From Megaleporinus macrocephalus (taxonomy: Eukaryota; Chordata; Actinopteri; Characiformes; Anostomidae): a stretch of DNA of 64,000 nt. This document shows, in pieces, positions 12,436 through 23,206 of this stretch (position 1 is the first letter of the stretch; each line of letters starts with the position of its first letter). The position numbers and the translations under genes are program-made. The stretch is from the NCBI GenBank assembly GCA_021613375.1, contig CM038711.1:15400576-15464575 (forward strand). Reading direction: 5' to 3'. The notes beneath the pieces are model-generated. The model searched no databases and was not told the origin of the DNA. It saw only the letters and a program-made list of their open reading frames with translations.

Positions 12436-12839
12436 ATCATATCAAGTTGACCCTACACTAAATAGCATATAGTATATGTAACCCCTTCTATGTCTAATAC
12501 ATTAGGACAGGGCCCCAAGTTCTTTTAATCTAAATTTTCCCAATAAATGTATCTGATACTGTTTTAATAAAATACTCCGAGTAGTCTGTTGTGGAACGTT
12601 CCCAGAAATTATGAGACTAAGAATAAAATAAATTAGTAGCTCAACCTTAATTATTGTTTTCGGTAAACAAAATAGACCTTAAATGCACATATAAAACATG
12701 TAATTTGGAAAAAAACAAGAAAAAGAACACACCAATGTATAGAGATAGGTTATACCAAAATCCCTAACACACTTACCAAAGCCGGCAGGATAAATAAAAA
12801 AAATAATAAACCCCCGTTGCAGGCCTGATAGCTAAATTC
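12436..12839. other. Non-coding stretch downstream of the CpG island
   Basis: AT-rich. If the adjacent island drives a minus-strand transcript, this would be the start of an intron, since it follows the splice donor on that strand. Confidence 0.35.
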
Positions 12840-13510
12840 AATTGTCTGAGTACTCACAGTCCACTTTACACACAGTCTGACGGAGAAGGAGAAGGAGGGA
12901 AAAGGGAGCGGCCTCACGGGTGGCGCTGGACTTGAGATGAGAAGAGCGATGGTTCTGGACTCCCAAGGAGCCGGGGGACTCCACCAAGCTTTCCCGGTCG
13001 CCTGGGGGTCTGCCTGGGCAGGGGTGCTCCCTCGGTGCACTCAGTGGAACTGAGTCTCCTGGTAGCTTGTGGCGCTAACTGAATCGTTGAGCTGTTACTT
13101 AAGCACACGTCGCCAACCCTCAGATATTAGCAGGCAAGCCTGGGCCATACACATGGGCGCTAGCACGGCTAATGCTAGCTAGCAGAACTAAGACGTTCTG
13201 AACGCTTTAAAGTCACCAAACAGAGCGTTTACTGCTGTCACTCGACGCGCAATGTCTCTCACTGGGTTTACTCACTGATACGCTAGGTCTGTGTGGACCA
13301 AACACAACTTTTGCCAACTTAAGGTTAACAAACACTCATCCAACTTGCCCGTTTCTCTGCTCTCCTCTCTCGTCTTTCCCCCATTTCTCTTCTGCTGCTG
13401 AAGCCGCTGCTCCTCTAAACTCCGCCCCGAACCAATCAGAAGTACAGAAACTGAACTGACAGCTAAACCAACCAATAGAAACATAAATAAGGCCCAAACT
13501 TCAAGCTTGG
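12840..13510 (-). promoter_or_regulatory. CpG-rich promoter-like island with CCAAT and GC boxes
   Basis: CpG dinucleotides are far denser here than in the flanks. At the upstream (right) edge the minus strand reads two inverted CCAAT motifs (plus-strand CCAATCAGA near 13433 and CCAATAGAA near 13473) and GGGGCGG (plus CCGCCCC near 13422), a typical TATA-less promoter cluster. Downstream on the minus strand are two strong splice donors: GTGAGTAAA at 13267-13275 and GTGAGTA at 12851-12857, so one or two non-coding first exons are plausible. The 96-97-residue minus frames across it (12750-13040, 13272-13565) have no recognisable domain, and a good-context ATG in the 13390 area runs only 19 codons. 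It could be the promoter of an unseen gene or long non-coding RNA, or the CpG-rich 5' region of a transposon. Confidence 0.5.
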
Positions 13511-15098
13511 CTGAAAACATAGCAGGATTGCATAATTTTTTATATTGAAAACTTTTTTTAAACAAGGAGTATTTCCTGATGACTTGTAGATTAACACTTA
13601 ATCATGTAGATTAAGGCTATTAATCTACATGAAATACAGTAAACATCTAAACTTTTAAATCACATTTTTAACATGTAAATAGTACACTTTTTAACACTGT
13701 TTTCATCTCGATTTTTAAAGGAGTATAGTGCTGATATTGTACTTTGGGTTACATATATATAGGTTTTGGTGTAAACCTTGCAGGGACATGGTATTTTATG
13801 TGAAAATGCATGGGTTTAAAATGTTAATATGTATTACTTACAAGTAAAACAAGTGCATACATTCTGATGTTAGTTACTCTATACCTACATAACCAACCAG
13901 GTATGATAAGTACTACATGCTTGGCATTCAAATATGTGTAAGTACAGCTGTACATAACTGCTAAGTGCAAAGTATGTAACTAGGAATTATGTGTAATATG
14001 TGTAAACAAATCTTTGATTAGTAGTGCATTTTAATTCATTCAACACTTGTATCAACAAGCCTTAACATAGCAAATATGATAAATGTTTTACTCCTATATT
14101 GTGCATGAGAGAGGTACCCTCCTGTCACATTCTACCACAGTAATGCCTAAAAATAAATCCCTGGTAACTGTTTGACTGCCATTGTTGGCAACACCTATTC
14201 ATCTTTATTCCCAAATGGCTTGGAGCTGTCAAATTTCAATTTCACACTTTAAACTAGTCAATAATTAATTTCTAATGCGTGACTAATTTTGTAATTTCCT
14301 TATGAGTTATTGAGTAATCGCTGAGCACCGTCTCTGTAATGAAGGGAAGATAATGTGTCACGCATTCAGATCTTTAAAAGGACTGAGTTATAAACTTTAT
14401 TGTAATACAGACAGGCTGTTCATACCATTAGAAGAAACTTTCACGCATGTACTCTCATCTATGTACTGTGCTGTTGACTGCAGTTCCTGATTTAATGCTA
14501 CATAAATTAATATACAGCAACAATATAATGGCTTAAGAATATATTAGAACATGTCTGTGAGGTTTGACATTAAACTAAAGTCATGTAATATCATGTAAGA
14601 CTTGATTTGGTGTTATAGAATGATCTTAACTTACACTTTTTCTTCATGGTAGGTGGAGTTGTCACATAGACTGTAGTGTTGTCCCCCACTACACTTCATT
14701 TTTAGTCTCGAGGCAGACCATGACAGAGACAGACCCAACTCAGTAAGAGAAGCATGCATGTGATTGTGCACCATTTATCTACTGCTCTCTTGTCTGATTA
14801 TGCCAGATGTAATGCGTATGCATCAGTACACACTGTCTGTTGGCCAGCAGTAATGTTTTTAGTACCTGGATAATTGGATTTTTCATTTGTTTTAGCTCAC
14901 ATGACCAAAAAGGCCACATTTAAAAATCGATTCCAGGTTATTTGCAACTTACACATTGCAAAACACATCTAAGCAGCCAATAGCTAATGATAAATGGTCC
15001 CTATATTTCTAACAGTGTTTACATGTGCACCAATCGTCACTTTTTTTTTTTTGAAAGAAAGATAGTTAACCTTAGACACAGCAGTGCCACTGGATTTT
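13511..15098. other. Non-coding stretch with a short perfect hairpin
   Basis: AT-rich. It contains a perfect 12-base inverted repeat, CATGTAGATTAA at 13603-13614 and its complement at 13620-13631, with a 5-base loop, preceded by another GTAGATTAA near 13586. No gene or known repeat family recognised. Confidence 0.5.
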
Positions 15099-15432
15099 TT
15101 AACACCTCAGTGTCCAACCAATCGTCCTGCCAACAGTGTCCTGTAGGCAGTGTAATGCAACCACTGATGAAAGACTAGATGATGACCAACACAAACAGTG
15201 CAGCAATAGGTGAGCTATCATCTTTGACTTTACGTCTACAAAGTGGACCAACATTTTGAACAGATACAGTGTTTAAAAACATCCTGCAGCACTGCCGTTT
15301 TCTAATGCACTCAAACCAGCACAACACAAACTACCACGCCACCTCCACCATGTTGGTGTTACTGCAGTGCTGAGAATGATCCGCCACTCAGATAGCACTT
15401 GTTTAACGGAGTGTTCTGAGAAGGTCCTGATT
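15099..15432. mobile_element. Palindromic non-autonomous element, internal and right-arm fragment
   Basis: Shares the order ACACCTCAGTGTC, CAACAGTGTCCTG, a GATGAAAGACTAGATGATGACC block, TTGACTTTACGTCTACAAAG, then CAGTGCTGAGAATGATCCGC with the copies at 25035, 59665 and 62205. The outer right arm stops after AGAAGGTCCTGA, so the copy is truncated. No coding capacity. Confidence 0.8.
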
Positions 15433-15559
15433 ATTAATGAGCAAAGAACTTCTAGAACGGTTTACCTGACAGAAGTGGTGATGCAGCATTTTGTTGTAAG
15501 AAAAAATCTTACCTGCAACCTCATCAGAAAAGTGACTTTCTAATTTGTTCAAAACAATA

Positions 15560-16110
15560 TCTGCATAAGCCGCTGGCAGTTTCTAGAAGCAAGGGCTGTG
15601 TCCTCAAGAAGTAAAACGGAACTCTTTTGCCAAAAGGTACGCTTTCTGAAAAAGGGAACAGCATTTGATGAAAAGAACCTTTTGCAAACTGTACAAGCAT
15701 GGGGCTGAATCTATGACTTTGTGTTGGTTGTCTGGCATCCAGCAGCAGAGAAACACTGCACAGTGTTGGAGGAATGGATTACAATAAATATGATCTCATT
15801 TTGGAAGGAAATGTGACAGTCAGTCAAGACACTAAAACAGATCTGCTACAATAGGACAACTTCAGCTGCAACACCATGAGCTACCTCAAAAAATACAAGC
15901 TGAGGCTTTTGGACTGGAACATCATCTGAAATCTGTGGGTAGATCTTTTACATGCAAATCAGCCCAAAAATATCATATCAAGTGTTCTGGAGAGAATTGT
16001 GAGTAACATTTCCTACAGTATGAATAGGAAGACTCCTAACAGGTTACAAAAAGAGTTTGACAGATATTTGAGTGGTTCCAGGTGTTTGACTCACTCTGCA
16101 TATATAAAAA
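15560..16110 (+). mobile_element. Tc1-like transposase relic
   Basis: The plus strand resembles the C-terminal half of a Tc1-like transposase, with stops and indels. Clues in order are ATGGGGCTGAATCTATGACT (near 15698), a CAGCAGCAGAGAAACACTG block, AATACAAGCTGAGGCTTTTG, ATCAGCCCAAAAATATCAT, and an end-of-protein segment that translates near 16020 as GRLLTGYKKSLTDI, matching the conserved C-terminal helix (xLxxxYKKxL) of these enzymes. The catalytic residues are not readable in one frame. Inactive. Confidence 0.62.
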
Positions 16111-16914
16111 GTGCTAGAAAAGCTGAAAGCATGCTCAAGGCTTAAGAGAGTTTGCCACTAAACATAGCTTAGTTTGAAGCACACTCTCTACTATAGGAAG
16201 CATAGAAGCATACAAAAGCTGCAATACCTGGTACCTGCACTTGAGAGAAATTCGCAGGTAAGATTCACAGAGAATGAAAGTTACAAATCTTCAAGGAGTA
16301 TGGTCTGAGAGAGTGAAGGTTAGAATTTTCCACAGATGGTGCCTGAGGAGGTTGGTGACTAAGTATCTACAGACAAGGATCTATGTGCTCTAATAATAGC
16401 TCTGACTTTATTTCATGACATAATGTATGTGGTACTTTATCTGACCGAGCAAAAGCGCAGAGGAGGGTGGGAGATGGTTACTGAGAAAGAGAGAAAGAGA
16501 GAAAAAGAGCAAGAGCAATGTTTGTTGATGGTTTTTGTGTTAGTCAATAGCACTCTGCCATCACTCTCTCTACATCAGTCACTGGAGCTAAATAAATGTA
16601 GTGCCAGATAAATACGTTTTCAAACGATGGACACACAATGGCTCACTTTGACAGTGTAGGGTCTGCCACACTGTGCTTGACTGACAAATATTTTGCTGGG
16701 GCCCTTTTTTATTTTGGACAGAACCGGTTTTCTCTGCAGTATTAATTATGTTGTTCAATGTGTTTCATCTTTCTCTATCCTTTAAAACATCAGAAAATGC
16801 ATCTGGAGCCAGGGGCATATTTTGCAGCATTTCTTTTTTCCCTTTTCATTCCTGCTCTCATTCAGATATGTAAGAAACCCAGAAAGAGAGAGAGAGAGAG
16901 AGAAAAGCTAAACA
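16111..16914. other. Non-coding stretch including an AG microsatellite (16885-16903)
   Basis: A 62-residue plus frame at 16423-16611 is low complexity (KERKREKEQEQ) and unlikely to be a gene. The last 250 bases look compositionally like the candidate conserved block that follows. Confidence 0.4.
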
Positions 16915-17250
16915 AACAGTGTGTAAAATGAACCCGGTTTGCGGCAGGTTAATGCACTTCATTAGAGGTCCTTTTTTTCCGTGTCGTGCTTAATTTAATG
17001 GCCTGAAGGGCCTTGAGGGGGATTTATCTGACATTTTGTGAATGCCAAACCCTGCACAAAATGCATGCTGTTTATGAGAGTCGAGGATGAAAAAAAGAGC
17101 AAAGGGAGAGACAGGAGAACAAGTTGGCTCCTGTCTTTTTTTCACTTGAATGAAAGTCACGTTACTAAAGAGGCAGTTTTCTTTTTTATTGACAGACAAG
17201 ACAAATACTTTGATGCTATGAGGTTTTCAATGAAAATGTACAAGTGGTAC
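16915..17250. promoter_or_regulatory. Candidate conserved non-coding element
   Basis: Repeat-free, balanced composition, rich in TAAT-type words (GTTAATGCACTTCATTAGAG, TTAATTTAATGG) and a GGCCTGAAGGGCC partial palindrome near 17001. A solo LTR inserted immediately to its right (17259). Conservation cannot be tested here; this is a suggestion from sequence texture only. Confidence 0.25.
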
Positions 17251-17258
17251 AAGTAGTA

Positions 17259-17603
17259 TGTCACGGGGGTCTCAGCAGGAACGGACACAAATGCAGAGCT
17301 TTATACAAATAAAGATTACTGTTAATAACCACGGACGTAAACGGAGGGAAAACAAAACGGGGTACACACACGGAAGGATAACTACGAGATAACAGGACAT
17401 GTATACAGACAATGACCAACCCAGACATGGGGCAAACACTGGGTATATATGCACGGGCTAACAAGAGGGAACAGGTGACAAAACTAAACAGCGATGGGGT
17501 ATAGGTGTGCGAGGCGGGGCAAAGGCGGAGACAGGGAGCACGTGACAAAACAGAAACACATGGACGGGACGTAAACAAGGGCACACGGACGGGAGGCGTG
17601 ACA
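17259..17603 (-). mobile_element. Solo LTR with 5-bp target site duplication
   Basis: The 345-bp insertion begins TGTCACG and ends CGTGACA, giving the canonical TG...CA ends in a 7-base inverted pair, and is flanked by perfect TAGTA repeats (17254-17258 and 17604-17608). Five-base duplications and TG/CA ends are diagnostic of LTR integration. GC content and CpG density are well above the flanks. Orientation is inferred as minus: on that strand a TATATATACC box (plus 17442-17451) precedes a pyrimidine-rich stretch and the CTTTATTTGTATAAAG region near the far end. No internal retroelement genes are present, as expected after LTR-LTR recombination. The 124-residue minus frame at 17261-17635 spans the LTR and is not a gene. 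Confidence 0.8.
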
Positions 17604-17608
17604 TAGTA

Positions 17609-18157
17609 ATGCCTCCTTAAAACAGTTTGCCCCATCTGTCGGCCTAAGAGTAAGTAGATCAGAACAGATTGAGCTGTAAAGAAATAATAAAATTATAGAT
17701 AACTCCGTTATTGATTTTTGTTTTTATATTGTATGGCGTTACTAAATGTGTTTAGGTTATTACATACTGAACAAAATGTGCACCCATATTGCCCCCAATA
17801 TCCGTATTTTTTTAATAGTCAATGTCAATCCATTTATTTCCATTTTGCATTAGTACAGTTTTGCAAATAAACCAAACTAAAAAATAATTTCTTTGTTAAA
17901 AATGACTTCCTTATGAGGATTGTGCAGTAGCACCCATATTTTGTCTGGACTAGTATCCACAGAGGTTTAGTGCTGCAAGATTTCATGACACAATTATGGA
18001 CACAGTTTGTAAACGCAGTGTACAACAAACATTATAAAAGTTGTATTTCACTCTCAGATTTTTTTGTTATTTTTTTACCTTTAACTTTAAGGAGAACACA
18101 AAAATTCACTAAAATGATCTAATTTGATCTCATGGTGTTTTCATATGCTATGGGCAT
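17609..18157. other. AT-rich non-coding stretch
   Basis: No recognised feature between the solo LTR and the minisatellite. Confidence 0.5.
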
Positions 18158-19086
18158 TGGGGGATATGGATATAGGGCTGGTTCATCCGTAAGGGTATGG
18201 GAATATAGGGCTGGTTCATTGGTAGGAGTATGGGGATATTATGCTGGTTCATTGGTAGGAGTAGAGGGATATAATGCTGTTTCATTGGTAGGAGTATAGG
18301 GATATAATGCTGGTTTATTGGTAGGAGTATTGGGACATTATGCTGGTTCACTGGTAGGAGTATGGGGATATAGGGCTGGTTCATTGGTAGGAGTAGGGAA
18401 TTATAGGGCTGGTTCATTGGTAGGAGTATGGGGATATAACGCTGGTTCATTGGTAGGAGTATAGGGATATAATGCTGGTTCATTGGTAGGAGTATAGGGA
18501 TATAATGCTGGTTTATTGGTAGGAGTATCGGGATATAATGCTGGTTCATTTGTATAAGTATGAGGATATAGGGCTGGTTCATTGGTAGGAGTATAGGGAT
18601 ATAATGCTGGTTCATTGGTAGGAGTATGGGGATATAATACTGGTTCATTGGTAGGAGAATGGGGATGGGCAGACAAGACTGGTTCATTGGAAGGAGTATG
18701 GGGATATAATGCTGGTTCATTGGTAGGAGTATGGGGATATAATACTGGTTCATTGGTAGGAGAATGGGGATGGACAGACAAGACTGGTTCACTGGAAGGA
18801 GTATGGGGACATAATGCTGGTTCATTGGTAGGAGTATGGGGATATAATGCTGGTTCATTGGTAGGAGTATGGGGATATTATGCTGGTTCACTGGTAGGAG
18901 TATGAGTTTAAAGGGCTGATTCATTGGTATACGTATGAGGATATAGGGCTGGTTCATTGGTAGGAGTATGAGGATATAGGACTGGTTCATTAGTAGGAGT
19001 ATGGGGATATAATGCTGGTTCATTGGTAGGAGAATGGGAATGGGCAGACAAGACTGGTTCATTGGTGGGTATATGAGGATGCGGGG
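18158..19086. repeat. 33-bp minisatellite, 27 units, with 39-bp variants
   Basis: The core unit is GGTTCATTGGTAGGAGTATG followed by GGGATATAATGCT, 33 bases. Twenty-seven units are countable; three are 39-base variants carrying GGATGGGCAGACAAGACT-like sequence. A higher-order period of 105 bases (39+33+33) occurs twice around 18640-18850. Because 33 and 39 are multiples of three, an open frame of 347 codons runs through it on the minus strand (18148-19191; repeating PMNQHYIPILL, with variants PMNQSCLPIPILL), and other frames on both strands are also open. That multi-frame openness argues the frame is incidental. The 43-residue non-repeat N-terminus matches nothing I know. Confidence 0.95.
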
Positions 19087-19994
19087 CAAGGCTGCATTGA
19101 TTGCATCATTAGGAAGACCCAGCACAGTACTGGAGCTACTGAAATGTTGAAAGCGTTGCACTGGCTGATCCATCACTCTGTCCCACACCACACACCTATA
19201 CTTTACCTCCTGTACTCATGAGTGCACTTCTGAAGGTATATGCATAATTTCTACCATACTATTAAGTGTGCTAGGATGTGGTTTGCGATGCAGCAATAAC
19301 AACACAGTAGGAAGTCTCATCTGTTTAGATTCTCACTACAGTACCATATCAAATTAAATAGATCACTTAAAAATAAAATACTCAAATTTGGGGGTACATT
19401 TTACAGTGTTTCAGAATAAACTGTGTTTAATGTCTCTGCTAGATTAGTTATGGCTTTGTTTTCTCATAATGAAAAACTGAATTGTCTATCAAAATTGTAG
19501 TAATGTGATTTAATCAGGGAAATCAGCGGAGAACTACAAAAATCAGAAAATATAAAATAACTTATTGTATTATAGGTAACAGAATACCTGTTGCTGTGTG
19601 TTGTGGTGCTATAAAGTTCTTGTGAGAGGTTTTGTGTTTCCCTGAGAGGACTTGACTATAATGCAATAACAGACATTTTTGGAGTGGCAATAACATGAAT
19701 GTGTTCTTCCAATTATAAATGAGTGTACCATCAAATTTTAGATTTTAGAGCTGTAAGCTGTAATTTTAAGGTGAAATTGTTATATTATGTTGCTTCAAGT
19801 GATTGACAACAATGTTTCAGATGGAGAAATGGTGGAGATAGGGAAGTTTCTGGAAAATGAGGTGAGTAAGTAGGCACAGTAGGAAAGAAAGTAAAGCTCA
19901 CCCGGATGACATTGGCTGCTGCCCTTATCCCCTCTGCCAAAATACCACAGCTCTTCTTCCTAGAGGCTTTTCAGAATACATATATAAAGGTCAA
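19087..19994. other. Non-coding stretch, no recognised feature
   Basis: AT-rich, without a frame above 60 codons apart from the tail of the minisatellite frame. Confidence 0.45.
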
Positions 19995-20228
19995 GTAGTC
20001 CGGTCAAATTGGTTTCTGTTTATTTTAATTGATCTTTCACTTTTTGGAGTTGTAAGTCAACTCCAACTACTCACCTTGACCACTGATCCGCCCTACCATT
20101 AGCACTTTGAAAAGCTGCTGGAAAGGTCAATATATAGTGCAACTGGTGACCATTAGAAGAGCACGACCTTTGAATTCCGAATGTTCATCAGAGTACAGAT
20201 GACATATAGATAAAACTAAATAAGCACT
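19995..20228. repeat. Direct duplication, copy 1
   Basis: Shares with 20308-20524 the ordered blocks GTCAAATTGG.TTCTGTT, TTGATCTTTCACTTTTTGGA (copy 2 TTTATCTTTTACTGTTTTGG), ATTAGCACT.TGAAAAG, AGTGCAA.TGGTGAC.ATTAG and GAGCA.GACCTTTGAAT. The two copies are clearly diverged, so the duplication is old. A possible third, partial copy starts near 20630 (CAGTCAAGTTGGTTTTAGC). The unit is not recognised; it may itself be a transposon fragment. Confidence 0.8.
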
Positions 20229-20307
20229 GTAAGGTGGTGATGAGGAATGCATTAATTAGGTGGGAAGACAGAGTATTCAGTTATTACAAATACAATGATT
20301 ACCATCT

Positions 20308-20524
20308 AGTCAAATTGGCTTCTGTTCATTTCAGTTTATCTTTTACTGTTTTGGATGCAGGTCAAGCCTATTCAGTCACTCTGACTGCTGCTATGCCCTA
20401 CGATTAGCACTCTGAAAAGGTCAGTATTTAGTGCAAGTGGTGACTATTAGGAGAGCATGACCTTTGAATGAAAACTAATCATCAGCATACGGATAACATG
20501 AAGGTAATACTAGATAAGCCATGG
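20308..20524. repeat. Direct duplication, copy 2
   Basis: Partner of 19995-20228, offset by about 310 bases in the same orientation. It lacks the AAGCTGCTGG stretch present in copy 1 near 20110. Confidence 0.8.
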
Positions 20525-21099
20525 AAATGCATTGCAATCATGTATGGGCTTACTCTGGAATGAATTGAGCAAACAAAGACTGTAAGTGTTACTTATATTC
20601 AGTTTTTGCCTTTACAATGTTTACTTTTCAGTCAAGTTGGTTTTAGCTTATAACTCGACTTTGAATTGAGTAGTAGAATTCTAAACAAAAATCGGAATGC
20701 TGTTCACTTGCATCAGGTTCAATATGGTTTCAGATAACAAGTCTCTCATTATAGAAAAACCTTCAGTCAAATGGGCAGAATGAACCGCTACATGCGAATA
20801 ATATGGTGTATAAGGGAACGAGGCACAACATCAGAAATGTTTGGCTTTCATGTACTTTGAATGGTAAATGCTAGTTAGCAAAAGTACATTTAGTTTAGCT
20901 AATTTAGCCAAAGTTGTCAGCTTATCACCGTCTTAACCACATCTGAAAAAAATATATTGTTTACTCTCCTAATAAACTGCAAGTCAAGAAACAAAAATGA
21001 GATGACAGAAACAATACCATCTGTACAACATAGACAACATCTTAAGCAAAATAAGGTTTCTCCTTATTTTATAACCGAACATCACAAAGTTTTCCTCAC
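20525..21099. other. Non-coding stretch
   Basis: AT-rich; no recognised gene. The final 50 bases grade into the CpG-rich region. Confidence 0.4.
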
Positions 21100-21375
21100 G
21101 CGTGAAGTACCGTCTGCTGCTCTCTGTGCACATGAGAAACATTTGCGCTTAAGTTGTCAGAGGGGGTGGTTTTGACACTTTAGGGGTGGGACATGGGCCG
21201 AACGCTATTGGCTGATGGCACCTGCAACTGTAGCGGTAGTGCTAGCCTCGGCTTTCTTTTGTGACTTAGCAAACTAGCTAGCGGTGGTAGCCTAGCGCTA
21301 GCTATCTGTTTCTCTAGCTAGCGTCGCCACAGCGGGCGGAAATGATCATACAGTTGAGCCCGCCCTCTTAGAGGG
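21100..21375. promoter_or_regulatory. Second CpG-rich, promoter-like island
   Basis: Contains about 15 CpGs in under 300 bases, an inverted CCAAT box (CTATTGGCTGATGG, near 21206), GCGGGCGG (near 21333) and CCCGCCC (near 21359), plus repeated GCTAGC/CTAGCTAGC words between them. No long open frame begins here. It may be a promoter for an unannotated transcript in either direction, or a CpG-rich transposon end. Strand is not resolved. Confidence 0.35.
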
Positions 21376-23206
21376 AAAAGATTACTGTATTACTGTCAAT
21401 TTTACTGTAAATGAACAGCGGGACCACCAATCACCAACATTCTGCAGAGGCACCACAGTCCTTATAGGGGGAGACACAGACTCACAGGCTCACAGGCTTC
21501 CATGTAACCCCTCACGTTCCAACACAGATTGAATAGACACGTTTGAATAATTTATTTGCCTATATTTTGGTAATTGTTTAGATGTTGATTGTCAAACTGT
21601 AAGTAGATAAAATAAAATGTTATATATATCTGAGACAGCGTAGAGGGTCAGGACGGTTCCCCACTGAGATATAGATATAGATAGTGTTATTGTTAAGCAT
21701 TAAGAGAGCACGGCTGTAAAACTAAAAGTTAATCACCAGCGTAGACCATCATAGATAATACTGAGCAAGTGCCTAATACAAGTCAACGCAAGTCAAGTGT
21801 TTATAGTAAATATTCGAAGATGAAGAAGAAAGATCTCACCTACCTCACCTTGTACTCTGTTACTGCAGGTCCAAATATTACCAAAGCTACTGCCAGCTGC
21901 TGACTACAAACACACTCCAGCAGGTGACAGAGGGAAGGGACAGGGCACGCGATCCATCATACTGCAACACCCCCAACAAAAATTGAGAGTTAACTCAAAA
22001 GTGATTGTTTAGCTGCTTCGTCTTAGAGTAACAGTATCCCAAGGCTGAGTGATGACTCTATTTAAGATAGCGCATCAATTTCGCATTCATTATTGCTATA
22101 AATGTGTGTCTTTGGAGCTTTTTATATTCTGAAGCAGAAGCTGACGTTTCCATTACAGAGCACTCAATTCCAATTTTGCGGATGCAGGCATTAATCTGGG
22201 ATTCATGTCTGCTTATTGACAGCGAAACCATCGACCTCCTCCTGCTACTGGGCGGGAGACTGTCTGTATTGCTCTCTGTAGTTTAGCAAATGAGACTCTA
22301 AAACATCTTTCATGCCAAAGAAAGACCATTTGTCACGCAACCTTCCCGCTCTGTGAGCTTTGCTTTATTGAGATTTTGTTTTTTATTTGTGTCCCTGTAT
22401 TGAAGCAACATTGCTGTTGTTTCCAATTGTTTTTCTGTTTCAGCACCCCTGTGTGGAATGAATAAACCGCACTTAGTAGGAACTGTTTGCTGTGTAAATG
22501 AACGCTGGTAAGAAATGCATCTTGAACTTGTGAGGTTTTGCATGCGTAATTAACATTTGCGGCAGATGGTTGTCAGAAATCGCTGGGGAATCTAGTCAAT
22601 CTATAACAAGCGACATATGATGGATCAGGAAGATTGTGGGTAAAAAGGATGATTAAGCTATGCTCCTGCAAGTGTTTTATGTATGAAAGAGGACACGAAA
22701 ATAATGAAGGAAAGCAAGAAACATTGTGACTTCAATCTAAGAATTTCAGCTTCATTTTATAAATTCAACTACAGAAAGCAATGCCATCCCGCTCATCAAA
22801 TTTATTAGACACTTAAATGTGCAATAATTGTCATTGATCCAAGCCTAATACCAGCATTAGCTCTATCTTGCTAAATGTGCCCTAACAAAGTGGCCATTTA
22901 TGAATTTTAAAAGAAAAGAGGAACGAAAGAAGAGAAGAGAAAGGTACGGTGTAATGGTGTCAAAATGTCACTGAAGCTATTACTGAGCTGATGTTGGGGC
23001 TATCAGGGCTAAAGTTCACAACAAAGTCAGTGAACCTGGTCCTTGTTCAGTTGAGATGACATTACTCCATGGAAAAACAGAGGTAGATTACCAGAAATCG
23101 AGAAATGGAACGAACCCTGTGGTCAACATTTACATAATGCATGATAAAACAGACTTTATATTTGCTTTTGATGATTTCAGACTGAAATCTTGCAGCACAC
23201 ATGGTA
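21376..23206. other. Non-coding stretch with a possible regulatory core at 22060-22300
   Basis: The segment 22060-22300 is mixed in composition, repeat-free and contains TTTCGCATTCATTATTGCT and GGCATTAATCTGGGATTCAT words typical of developmental enhancers. The open frame at 22104-22286 is short and unidentified. Elsewhere nothing is recognised. Confidence 0.3.

Noticed and set aside
17261..17635. 124-codon minus frame as a gene
   Set aside because: It spans the solo LTR, whose high GC content reduces stop codons.
18158..19086. CRISPR array
   Set aside because: Units are contiguous with no unique spacers, and the sequence is vertebrate.
18148..19191. 347-codon minus frame as a protein-coding gene
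   Set aside because: It is the minisatellite read in one register; other registers on both strands are also open because the unit is a multiple of three. The non-repeat ends match no family.
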